From Anaerolineae bacterium (lineage in GTDB: Bacteria > Chloroflexota > Anaerolineae > E26-bin7): 6,614 nucleotides of DNA. The notes beneath the pieces are model-generated. The model ran no database searches, was not told the DNA's origin, and was given only the letters and a program-made list of their open reading frames with translations. Shown here one piece after another: positions 1 through 4,924 of the stretch. Where the stretch lies: positions 1-6,614 of the forward strand of contig JAOZOT010000201.1 of NCBI GenBank assembly GCA_029933115.1. Direction: 5' to 3'. The first letter of the stretch is position 1; every line of letters begins with the position of its first letter. The translations under genes and the position numbers were made by a program.

Positions 1-72
1 CTAAACTGTTACGGGCAATGCCCTCGGCCGGCCAGGTGTAATCTGGGAACGAATTGACGGGGGGGGCTGTAC

Positions 73-1236
73 TTATAGCGTCTTCTGATAGGTCCGGTAG
101 TGGCGGTAGACATACCCCCCCATCCGTTGGACCATACGGTTCATCATAACATTGTTCTCAGCCACCAGCGAGAGGTCCAACCACTCATACCCTTTAGCCA
201 AAAGCCGGCGAGCCGTCTCCACGTAAAACAGCGCGTCAATGCCTCGCCCTCGATACTCCTCAAGCACGCCCAATATCTTGAAGCTGGCCACGTTAATGCG
301 TCGCCTATACCACCACAGCTTGAGCAAGCCCCAAGGGGATAAACGGCCATTGACGTGTTTGAGAGCCCGGTTTATATCGGGTATTGTCACGGAAAACCCC
401 ACCGGCCGGCCGGCGATTTCGGCAAATAGAACCATATCGGGATCGAGGATCACCCGCAGGTCATCGGCAAAGCGGCGGAATTCGGTTTCATCCATGGGGA
501 CATAGTTGCGCATGTGGCCCAGAGCCTGGTTAAAGATCTCCATGGCGATAGCCAGCTCGTTATCCCAATCCTCCAGCCGAAGCTTGCGTATGGTGACCTT
601 GGCTCTCCGGCGAAGGGCCTCTGCCACGCGCAGGATTTTGCGCGGCACATTGGCCATATCACCCTGTAAAGGGACCAGATCGCCACGGTAGGCGTAGGCA
701 TCGCGATATTTCTCCATGCCGAACCGCTCAATGAAACCGGCGTAATAAGGCGGTGTATGGCCGGTGAGCACCACCTGGGGCTGGTCGAAACCCTTGATGA
801 GAACGCCAGGCGAGTCATCCATGGAAAAGTAAAACGGCCCGCGGATGACTTCCATCCCTCTACTTCGAGCCCAATCACAGGCGGCGGTCAGCAATGCCTC
901 GGCGATGGAATAATCCTCCAGAACCTCGAAAAAGCCAAAGCCGGCGGCCTTCTCGTGCAAATAGGCATTGCTGCGATGATTGATCCAGGCCACGACAGTC
1001 CCTACTACCTCATCTCCCCGCCAAGCCATAAATGGAGCAGCTTCACCGTGATTGAAAAAGCTGCCCCGTTCTGGATCGAGCTCGCGCTCCCGTTGATGGA
1101 TCAGAGGAGGCACCCACTGGGGATCGTTGCGGTAGATGCGCCAGGGGAAGCGGACCAGGATCCGACGGTCTCGCTCCGTCGTTACCGGCCGAACTCGCAA
1201 ACTGCGCGATACACCACCAGCCTGTACATTTGTCAT
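73..1236 (-). CDS. GNAT-fold N-acetyltransferase-like protein (YghO-type, double GNAT)
   Basis: Predicted cytosolic 387-residue protein of the GNAT superfamily, which moves an acyl group from acyl-CoA to an amine; the substrate cannot be told from sequence. The N-terminal half (about residues 12-185) has the look of the YghO-like family: 'RNDPQWVPP' at 36-44, 'NHGEAAPFMA' at 62-71, 'GFFE' at 101-104, 'RGPFYFSMDD' at 132-141 and 'PPYY' at 162-165. The C-terminal half (about 214-387) is a second GNAT fold with an acyl-CoA loop 'YRGRGI' at 328-333 and the usual late 'AENNVMMNRM' helix at 359-368. No signal peptide or membrane segment is seen. I chose the ATG at 1236 over the GTG at 1326 because GAGGAG lies 7 nt upstream and because a promoter overlaps the longer start. 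It is transcribed alone, divergently from trpS. The family is fairly sure; the function is unknown. Confidence 0.85.
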   Translation of the reverse strand: MTNVQAGGVSRSLRVRPVTTERDRRILVRFPWRIYRNDPQWVPPLIHQRERELDPERGSFFNHGEAAPFMAWRGDEVVGTVVAWINHRSNAYLHEKAAGFGFFEVLEDYSIAEALLTAACDWARSRGMEVIRGPFYFSMDDSPGVLIKGFDQPQVVLTGHTPPYYAGFIERFGMEKYRDAYAYRGDLVPLQGDMANVPRKILRVAEALRRRAKVTIRKLRLEDWDNELAIAMEIFNQALGHMRNYVPMDETEFRRFADDLRVILDPDMVLFAEIAGRPVGFSVTIPDINRALKHVNGRLSPWGLLKLWWYRRRINVASFKILGVLEEYRGRGIDALFYVETARRLLAKGYEWLDLSLVAENNVMMNRMVQRMGGYVYRHYRTYQKTL

Positions 1237-1243
1237 GAAGCTG

Positions 1244-1249
1244 CTCCTC
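1244..1249 (-). promoter_or_regulatory. Ribosome binding site that decides the acetyltransferase start
   Basis: GAGGAG on the minus strand sits 7 nt before the ATG at 1236. The upstream in-frame GTG at 1326 has no comparable site and falls in the -35 region of the predicted promoter, so the extra 30 residues are probably untranslated. Confidence 0.75.
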
Positions 1250-1299
1250 GCTATTATTCTGTGCTGAAGAGAGACAGGACCTCCCAAAAAGCCCAAAGA

Positions 1300-1328
1300 A
1301 TTGTACCAGAAAATCCCCTTTTCCACAA
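1300..1328 (-). promoter_or_regulatory. Sigma-70-type promoter of the acetyltransferase gene
   Basis: On the minus strand, TTGTGG (1328-1323) is followed after 17 bp by TACAAT (1305-1300), with a TGG extended -10 directly before it. The predicted RNA start near 1293 leaves a leader of about 57 nt before the ATG at 1236. The -35 box matches consensus only in TTG; the extended -10 is the stronger part. Confidence 0.55.
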
Positions 1329-1347
1329 GGTAGACCGGACTACTGAC

Positions 1348-1456
1348 AGCGTGTCTGAAAAATGCTCGTAGTGGCGACTTGAGTCGCTAATGATCGGTGC
1401 TCTGCGACTGAAGTCGTTACTACGAGCGCCGCCTCCCCCGAATTTTCAGACACGCT
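1348..1456. repeat. MITE-like nested inverted-repeat element, 109 bp
   Basis: The ends are perfect 14-bp inverted repeats, AGCGTGTCTGAAAA (1348-1361) and its complement (1443-1456). Inside them a second pair, 1364-1387 against 1404-1427, matches at 21 of 24 positions. Each inner arm is itself a palindrome: GCGACT-TG-AGTCGC at 1374-1387 and GCGACT-GA-AGTCG at 1404-1416. It has no coding capacity. The flanks carry CTGA at 1343-1346 and 1457-1460, a possible target duplication but off by one base on the left. It lies between divergent promoters without touching either -35 box. I remember similar GCGACT...AGTCGC repeats from Chloroflexota but cannot check this here. Alternatives are a REP/BIME-like repeat or a structured regulatory site. 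Confidence 0.7.
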
Positions 1457-1486
1457 CTGAGACTTGACAGATTTCCAGGCTCGCCC

Positions 1487-1515
1487 TTGCCCTGAGTTTG
1501 AATTTGTGGTAAACT
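1487..1515 (+). promoter_or_regulatory. Probable trpS promoter
   Basis: TTGCCC (1487-1492), a 17-bp spacer and TAAACT (1510-1515) preceded by TGG as an extended -10. The predicted RNA start near 1522 gives a leader of about 33 nt, too short for a T-box or an attenuator. Each hexamer matches consensus at 4 of 6 positions. A perfect TTGACA at 1464-1469 is nearby but has no -10 at a usable distance. Confidence 0.45.
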
Positions 1516-1554
1516 AACGGAAATTCGGAGGGGAATGGAAGGAGAGACACATTG

Positions 1555-2535
1555 ATGAAAAAAAAGGGACGAGTTTTCAGCGGAGCCAGACCAACCGGGC
1601 GGCAGCACCTCGGCAACTACCTGGGCGCTATCCGAAATTACGTAGCCCTTCAAGACGATTACGAGTGCATCTACTGCGTGGTGGATCTGCACGCCCTGAC
1701 CACTCTCACCGAGACGGAGCTTCTAAAAGAACACACCTACGATATGGTGCTCGATTGGTTGGCGGCAGGCATGGACCCCGAGCGCACTATCATCTTTGTC
1801 CAATCCCACGTCCCTCAGGTAACCGAACTGCACACCATCCTTTCCATGGTGACCCCTCTCGGGATGCTGACCAGGCTGCCCACTTTCAAAGAGAAAGTAC
1901 GACAACAGCCCGATAACGTCAACTATGGCCTGGTGGGGTATCCGGTGCTCATGGCGGCCGACATCACCCTCTACAAAGCTGACACCGTGCCTGTGGGCGT
2001 GGATCAGGCTCCTCACCTGGAGTTCACCCGCGAGATCGTGCGCCGTTTCAATTATCACTTCGGCCCCGCCCTCATCGAGCCCCAAATCAAGCTGACCGAC
2101 TTTCCGAAGGTCTTGGGCACCGACGGAGTCAACAAAATGAGTAAGAGCTTGAACAATCACATCGAACTGGCGTCCTCACCCGAAGAAATCCTGGAACGGG
2201 TCATGACCATGGTCACCGACCCGGCCCGCCGCTATCGCACCGACCCGGGGCATCCCGAGATATGCAATGTCTTCACCCTGCACAAACACTTTTCTCCTGA
2301 GGACACGCCTCAGATCGAGGCTGATTGCCGCCAGGCGACTATCGGCTGTGTGGAGCACAAAAGGCAGTTTGCCAAAGACCTGGCCGAGTACTTTGCTCCT
2401 TTTCGGGCCCGGCGTGCCGAATTCGCCGCCGACCCTAAATATGTGTGGGAAGTCCTGGCCGATGGAGCCGAGCGGGCCCGGGCCATCGCCAAAGTGACCA
2501 TCGCTGAGGTAAAGGAAAGGGTAGGCTTACCGTAA
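1555..2535 (+). CDS. trpS: Tryptophan--tRNA ligase (TrpRS)
   Basis: Cytosolic class I aminoacyl-tRNA synthetase that activates tryptophan with ATP and charges tRNA-Trp. The 326 residues match the usual bacterial length. The HIGH-type signature is 'PTGRQHLGNY' at 13-22 and the KMSKS loop is intact at 194-198. The tryptophan-pocket region 'NYGLVGYPVLMAADI' (123-137) and 'VGVDQAPHLEFTREI' (147-161) are both typical of the family. The ATG at 1555 is preferred; a TTG directly before it (1552) would add one residue. AAGGAGA at 1539-1545 serves either start. The gene has its own promoter upstream, and a strong terminator lies about 250 bp downstream past a decayed small gene. No T-box, leader peptide or trp-operon neighbour is visible, so there is no sign of tryptophan-responsive control. 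The identification is essentially certain. Confidence 0.98.
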   Translation: MKKKGRVFSGARPTGRQHLGNYLGAIRNYVALQDDYECIYCVVDLHALTTLTETELLKEHTYDMVLDWLAAGMDPERTIIFVQSHVPQVTELHTILSMVTPLGMLTRLPTFKEKVRQQPDNVNYGLVGYPVLMAADITLYKADTVPVGVDQAPHLEFTREIVRRFNYHFGPALIEPQIKLTDFPKVLGTDGVNKMSKSLNNHIELASSPEEILERVMTMVTDPARRYRTDPGHPEICNVFTLHKHFSPEDTPQIEADCRQATIGCVEHKRQFAKDLAEYFAPFRARRAEFAADPKYVWEVLADGAERARAIAKVTIAEVKERVGLP

Positions 2536-2565
2536 ACCGGGGGGCAAACTCTCGAGGAGGAAATC

Positions 2566-2761
2566 ATGGAAATCGCTGTTGCAGACGGTGGAGACTGCTG
2601 ATCTGTATTACAGGCCCATTTATGCCTTTGGGTATCTGTGATGGCCGAAGGACAAACGAGCCGTGATCGGACTCGACGGTTCGACGGGCGAGATACGCAC
2701 CGGCGGCAAGGCCATCCGCCGGCAAGTGAGGAAAGTGCTGACCAGAGTAAGGAAGAGGTAA
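2566..2761 (+). pseudogene. Broken small gene behind trpS (frameshift plus in-frame UGA)
   Basis: An ATG at 2566 has a near-ideal ribosome site, GAGGAGG at 2554-2560, 5 nt upstream and only 30 nt behind trpS. As written it codes for just 11 residues (MEIAVADGGDC, stop at 2599-2601). Dropping one A from the AAA at 2570-2572 enters another frame with protein-like composition: 'MESLLQTVETADLYYRP', 'IYAFGYL', a UGA at 2639-2641, then 'WPKDKRAVIGLDGSTGEIR' and a basic tail ending at TAA 2759-2761. Repaired, it would be 64 codons plus stop. The 'YYRPIYAF...PKDK.AV..LDG.TGE' pattern resembles a segment I have seen in uncharacterised Chloroflexota proteins, but I cannot name a family. Two lesions point to decay. 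A truncated fragment of a longer gene, or a real 11-residue ORF, are alternatives. Confidence 0.5.
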
Positions 2762-2787
2762 TGCCAGCTCGCACCCTAAATGCGCAG

Positions 2788-2815
2788 GGGGCCTATCTGT
2801 GGATAGGCCCCTTTT
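2788..2815 (+). terminator. Intrinsic terminator of the trpS unit
   Basis: GGGGCCTATC (2788-2797), a TGTG loop and GATAGGCCCC (2802-2811) form a perfect 10-bp stem, followed by TTTT (2812-2815) and then GTATTTAT. It closes the trpS transcript. In the other direction the stem is not followed by a U tract, so it is at best a weak terminator for the convergent Roadblock gene. Confidence 0.88.
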
Positions 2816-2837
2816 GTATTTATGAATTCCATTTCTG

Positions 2838-3209
2838 CTATACCAATTTACTCAGATCCGCTGCTGCGCGCTTCATATCCAAGAAGAGCATACCCAGTTT
2901 GGCGTCTTTACGAGCCAGCACGGTAAGCACAGCCTCTTCGCCTACATCTAACAAGAGGACATAGCCGTTATCACCGCGGATGTAGACCTGGTCCAACGTA
3001 CCGCGTCCCAACTCCGCAGCGATGCGCTCACCCAGAGACAGCATAGCTGCCGACATAGCCGAGACCCGGTCCTCTTCCACGTCAGGTGGCAGAGCTGAGG
3101 CCATAATCAGACCGTCAACGCTCACCAAAGCGGAAGCCTCAACGTCCGTCGAACTGGTCTGCAAATCCTTCAAACGATCTGTCATCTGCTCAGTCCTCGA
3201 TTTCGCCAT
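2838..3209 (-). CDS. Roadblock/LC7-domain protein
   Basis: Small (123-residue) cytosolic protein of the Roadblock/LC7 family, the fold of MglB and other partners or regulators of small Ras-like GTPases. The domain covers about residues 10-120: an opening helix, then 'ASALVSVDGLIMASALP' (about 26-42), a helix 'EDRVSAMSAAMLSLGERIAAEL' region (46-67), the strands 'QVYIRGDNGYVLLLDVG' (about 74-90), 'AVLTVLARKDAKLGMLFLDM' region (93-112) and a closing helix. This is the usual full length, with no extra domain. The ATG at 3209 has AAAGGAG 10 nt upstream. A second ATG at 3185 (residue 9) with GAGGA 8 nt upstream is also possible. No GTPase, kinase or other partner gene is adjacent. It is transcribed alone from the promoter at 3331-3359, with a leader of about 115 nt. 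The family is secure; its partner and process are unknown. Confidence 0.88.
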   Translation of the reverse strand: MAKSRTEQMTDRLKDLQTSSTDVEASALVSVDGLIMASALPPDVEEDRVSAMSAAMLSLGERIAAELGRGTLDQVYIRGDNGYVLLLDVGEEAVLTVLARKDAKLGMLFLDMKRAAADLSKLV

Positions 3210-3232
3210 CGCCTATATCTCTCCTTTCTCTC

Positions 3233-3247
3233 TGGCTGCTACAGCCA
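3233..3247 (-). other. Small hairpin in the Roadblock gene leader
   Basis: TGGCTG and CAGCCA pair across a 3-nt loop, 6 bp upstream of the AAAGGAG ribosome site. A second possible stem, GAGCTT/AAGCTC (3274-3279 with 3295-3300), lies further up in the same leader. Both are short and could be chance; I see no known riboswitch. Confidence 0.25.
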
Positions 3248-3330
3248 AAGTACTCAAGTTGCCATCGAGCTAGGAGCTTCACCGAAATCTTTGAAAGCTC
3301 ACCACCTCAGAACGGCTTTCCTCACCACCA

Positions 3331-3359
3331 ATAATAGCACAACTCTGAAGTCATGTCAA
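3331..3359 (-). promoter_or_regulatory. Near-consensus sigma-70 promoter of the Roadblock gene
   Basis: On the minus strand a perfect TTGACA (3359-3354) is followed after 17 bp by TATTAT (3336-3331), with TGC as an extended -10. This is the strongest promoter in the window. It predicts an RNA start near 3324 and suggests high or constitutive expression. Confidence 0.8.
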
Positions 3360-3416
3360 TTAAGAGGGGTCCGAGAAGAGAGCACAGCAAATCCAGCAGC
3401 AGGTAAACTGCTTCCT

Positions 3417-3445
3417 TTGCCAAGGGACAAGTAATGCGGTATAAT
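3417..3445 (+). promoter_or_regulatory. Promoter of the membrane protein/SDR operon, placed for a leaderless mRNA
   Basis: TTGCCA (3417-3422), a 17-bp spacer and a perfect TATAAT (3440-3445). The usual 6-7 nt from -10 to RNA start puts the first transcribed base at about the A of the ATG at 3452, so the mRNA would begin at the start codon. No Shine-Dalgarno sequence lies before 3452. The promoter faces away from the Roadblock promoter, with 57 bp between the two -35 boxes. Confidence 0.75.
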
Positions 3446-3451
3446 CAGTGT

Positions 3452-3838
3452 ATGCTCAACGAAGAACAACTCCGTATCTTTCTGCTGGTCTTCGCCGGAC
3501 TGGCTGTCCTCAGTCTGGTAGCCGCTTTCCTGCTCATCCTCATGACTTACCGAGGACTGCGACGCTTGCGCCTGCCCTCCGACGCCGATTTCATGACCTG
3601 CCTGCGGACTGTGCCTATCTCGGTGGTGATCATTCTCGATCTGCTGGATTTTGGTCTGGACATCTTCTCTGTGCCTATCGCCTGGCTCATGCTGGGCAAA
3701 CTGGGGCTCCAAGGCCTGAGAGGGATCACCGTGCTCGAAGAGTTGATCCCCGGTACGCAACTCTTGCCCACCATGACCCTGGCCTGGATAGGCATCCGCC
3801 TCTATGACAAATTCAGCAGCCGGCGAGACTATCAATGA
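3452..3838 (+). CDS. Small membrane protein of unknown function
   Basis: I do not recognise this protein. From the ATG at 3452 it has 128 residues. A strong hydrophobic helix spans about 9-32, followed by a basic stretch 'RGLRRLRL'. A second hydrophobic region at about 53-82 carries buried acids ('ILDLLDFGLDIF'). A weaker third segment lies near 105-118, before a charged tail. The basic stretch after helix 1 suggests a cytoplasmic loop. The start at 3452 is preferred over the ATG at 3434 because the -10 box lies at 3440-3445, downstream of that ATG, and predicts a leaderless transcript. The stop overlaps the next start by 4 bp (ATGA), so the gene is probably translationally coupled to the SDR gene and may share its process. 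No signal peptidase site or lipobox is seen. Confidence 0.75.
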   Translation: MLNEEQLRIFLLVFAGLAVLSLVAAFLLILMTYRGLRRLRLPSDADFMTCLRTVPISVVIILDLLDFGLDIFSVPIAWLMLGKLGLQGLRGITVLEELIPGTQLLPTMTLAWIGIRLYDKFSSRRDYQ

Positions 3839-4905
3839 TCTTGATAACCGGAGCCACCGGCTTTTTGGGCCACAACCTGTGTGAATACTTGGCCGGCCAC
3901 GGGGCCTCACTGCGGGCCCTCGTCCGCCCCACCAGCGACTACGCTTTCCTCCAAGAGCTGGACGTCGAACTGGCCTGGGGGGACCTGAATGATGCAAAGG
4001 CCGTAGCCGACGCCTGTGCAGGCTGCCGGGAGGTCGTACACGCCGGAGCCAAGTTCCGCCTCTGGGGACCGTGGGAAGAGTTCTACCGAACCAACGTGCT
4101 GGGCACTTACCATACCCTGGAAGCAGCCTGCCAGGCGAAGGTACGCCGTTTCATCCACGTCTCCACCGTAGCCGTCATCGGTCGCCCCATCCCTGGCCGT
4201 ATCATTGACGAGGAACACCCCTGCGCTCCTCTGGACCACTATCAATACACCAAATTGATGTGCGAGAGGCTGGCCCTCCGCTACCACGCTCAGCGGGGAC
4301 TGCCGGTCACTGTCATACGTCCAGGTGCTTTCTACGGCCCCTGGGGACATTATGGCCTCAATCGTCTCCTCTTCGACGATTTCCTGCACGGCATCCGCAT
4401 CCAGGTTCACCACGGACGTCACATCACCTTCCCCGTCTACGTCAAGGACGTTTGCTGGGCCATCGAAGCCCTCCTGGAGAGAGGACGGCCAGGCGAAATT
4501 TACAACGTCTCCGGAGAGAGTATCTCCCACCGCCAGGCCGGCGACACCATCAGCCGGCTGGCGGGCAAAAGCACCTGGCGCTTCAACGCCCCTGAGGGTC
4601 TGATGGTCACCGTGGCCAGGATTATGGAAATCCTGGCCCGCTTTACCAAGCGTGAGCCCCGCTATCCCCTGAACCTGTACCCCTATATTTTCTACGACTG
4701 GCCGGTCTCCAGTGAGAAGGCCAGACGAGAGCTAGGGTTCCGGCCTACACCTTTCGAGGACGGAGCCCGCCAGACTTTGGAATGGTATCGGGCTAACGGC
4801 ATCCCAGGCAATCTCTTTCGCACAATAGCATCGGCCCTCAGACGCATCCCCCCAAACTCGCTTCACGTCTTCATAGCCCAATTCGATAACCTGTGGCGTA
4901 TCTGA
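3835..4905 (+). CDS. NAD(P)-dependent epimerase/dehydratase (extended SDR)
   Basis: Predicted 356-residue extended short-chain dehydrogenase/reductase of the sugar-epimerase, HpnA and 3beta-HSD type. The N-terminal Rossmann motif is 'TGATGFLG' at 5-12, with 'GDLND' at 49-53 as the usual acidic turn. The catalytic set is present: Ser110-Thr111 and Tyr136-xxx-Lys140 ('YQYTK'). 'RPGAFYGP' at 162-169 is the typical substrate-side loop. The C-terminal 'SSEKARRELGFRPTPFEDG' (292-310) is characteristic of the group. Such enzymes oxidise, reduce or epimerise nucleotide sugars, sterol-like or flavonoid-like alcohols; the substrate here cannot be read from sequence. The gene starts inside the stop of the membrane-protein gene and has only a weak ribosome site, so coupled translation is likely. 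It converges on the acyltransferase gene with a 19-bp gap and no visible terminator. No sugar-biosynthesis neighbours are seen. Confidence 0.9.
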   Translation: MILITGATGFLGHNLCEYLAGHGASLRALVRPTSDYAFLQELDVELAWGDLNDAKAVADACAGCREVVHAGAKFRLWGPWEEFYRTNVLGTYHTLEAACQAKVRRFIHVSTVAVIGRPIPGRIIDEEHPCAPLDHYQYTKLMCERLALRYHAQRGLPVTVIRPGAFYGPWGHYGLNRLLFDDFLHGIRIQVHHGRHITFPVYVKDVCWAIEALLERGRPGEIYNVSGESISHRQAGDTISRLAGKSTWRFNAPEGLMVTVARIMEILARFTKREPRYPLNLYPYIFYDWPVSSEKARRELGFRPTPFEDGARQTLEWYRANGIPGNLFRTIASALRRIPPNSLHVFIAQFDNLWRI

Positions 4906-4924
4906 TCTCGCTCGTAGCGCAGGA

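Noticed and set aside
1..41. Tail of a plus-strand gene (KLLRAMPSAGQV then TAA at 39-41)
   Set aside because: Only 12 codons are visible, another frame is equally open, and no family can be recognised. The GGGCAATGCCC palindrome at 13-23 is too short to call.
1237..1326. N-terminal extension of the acetyltransferase from a GTG at 1326
   Set aside because: The start falls in a predicted -35 box, lacks a ribosome site, and the added 30 residues do not look like the family; GAGGAG before the ATG at 1236 is much better.
757..1371. 204-residue plus-strand open frame over the acetyltransferase
   Set aside because: It lies antisense to a conserved GNAT protein and runs through the promoter into the repeat element; no start signal.
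1464..1469. Perfect TTGACA as the trpS -35 box
   Set aside because: No -10-like hexamer at 15-19 bp; the TTGCCC/extended TAAACT pair downstream fits better.
1457..1554. T-box or tryptophan attenuator before trpS
   Set aside because: No conserved T-box sequence, no Trp-rich leader peptide and no antiterminator/terminator pair; the predicted leader is only about 33 nt.
2639..2641. UGA read as tryptophan or selenocysteine in the small gene behind trpS
   Set aside because: Attractive because it sits next to trpS and before a Trp codon, but a frameshift is also needed, UGA ends three other genes here (3836-3838, 4903-4905, 4925-4927 minus), and no SECIS-like element was evident.
3356..3997. 213-residue minus-strand open frame
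   Set aside because: It is antisense to the membrane protein/SDR genes, has a low-complexity Q/H/E/R-rich composition and no ribosome site; it is a shadow of GC-rich codon use.
3907..4530. 207-residue minus-strand open frame inside the SDR gene
   Set aside because: The sense strand encodes a complete SDR with all catalytic motifs; the antisense product resembles no family.
4910..4919. GCTCGTAGCG as a remnant of the 1348-1456 repeat family
   Set aside because: Only the first 8 bases match the inner arm, with no second arm; chance is a sufficient explanation.
4906..4924. Bidirectional terminator between the convergent SDR and lnt-like genes
   Set aside because: The gap is 19 bp with no hairpin plus T tract on either strand; termination must occur elsewhere or by Rho.
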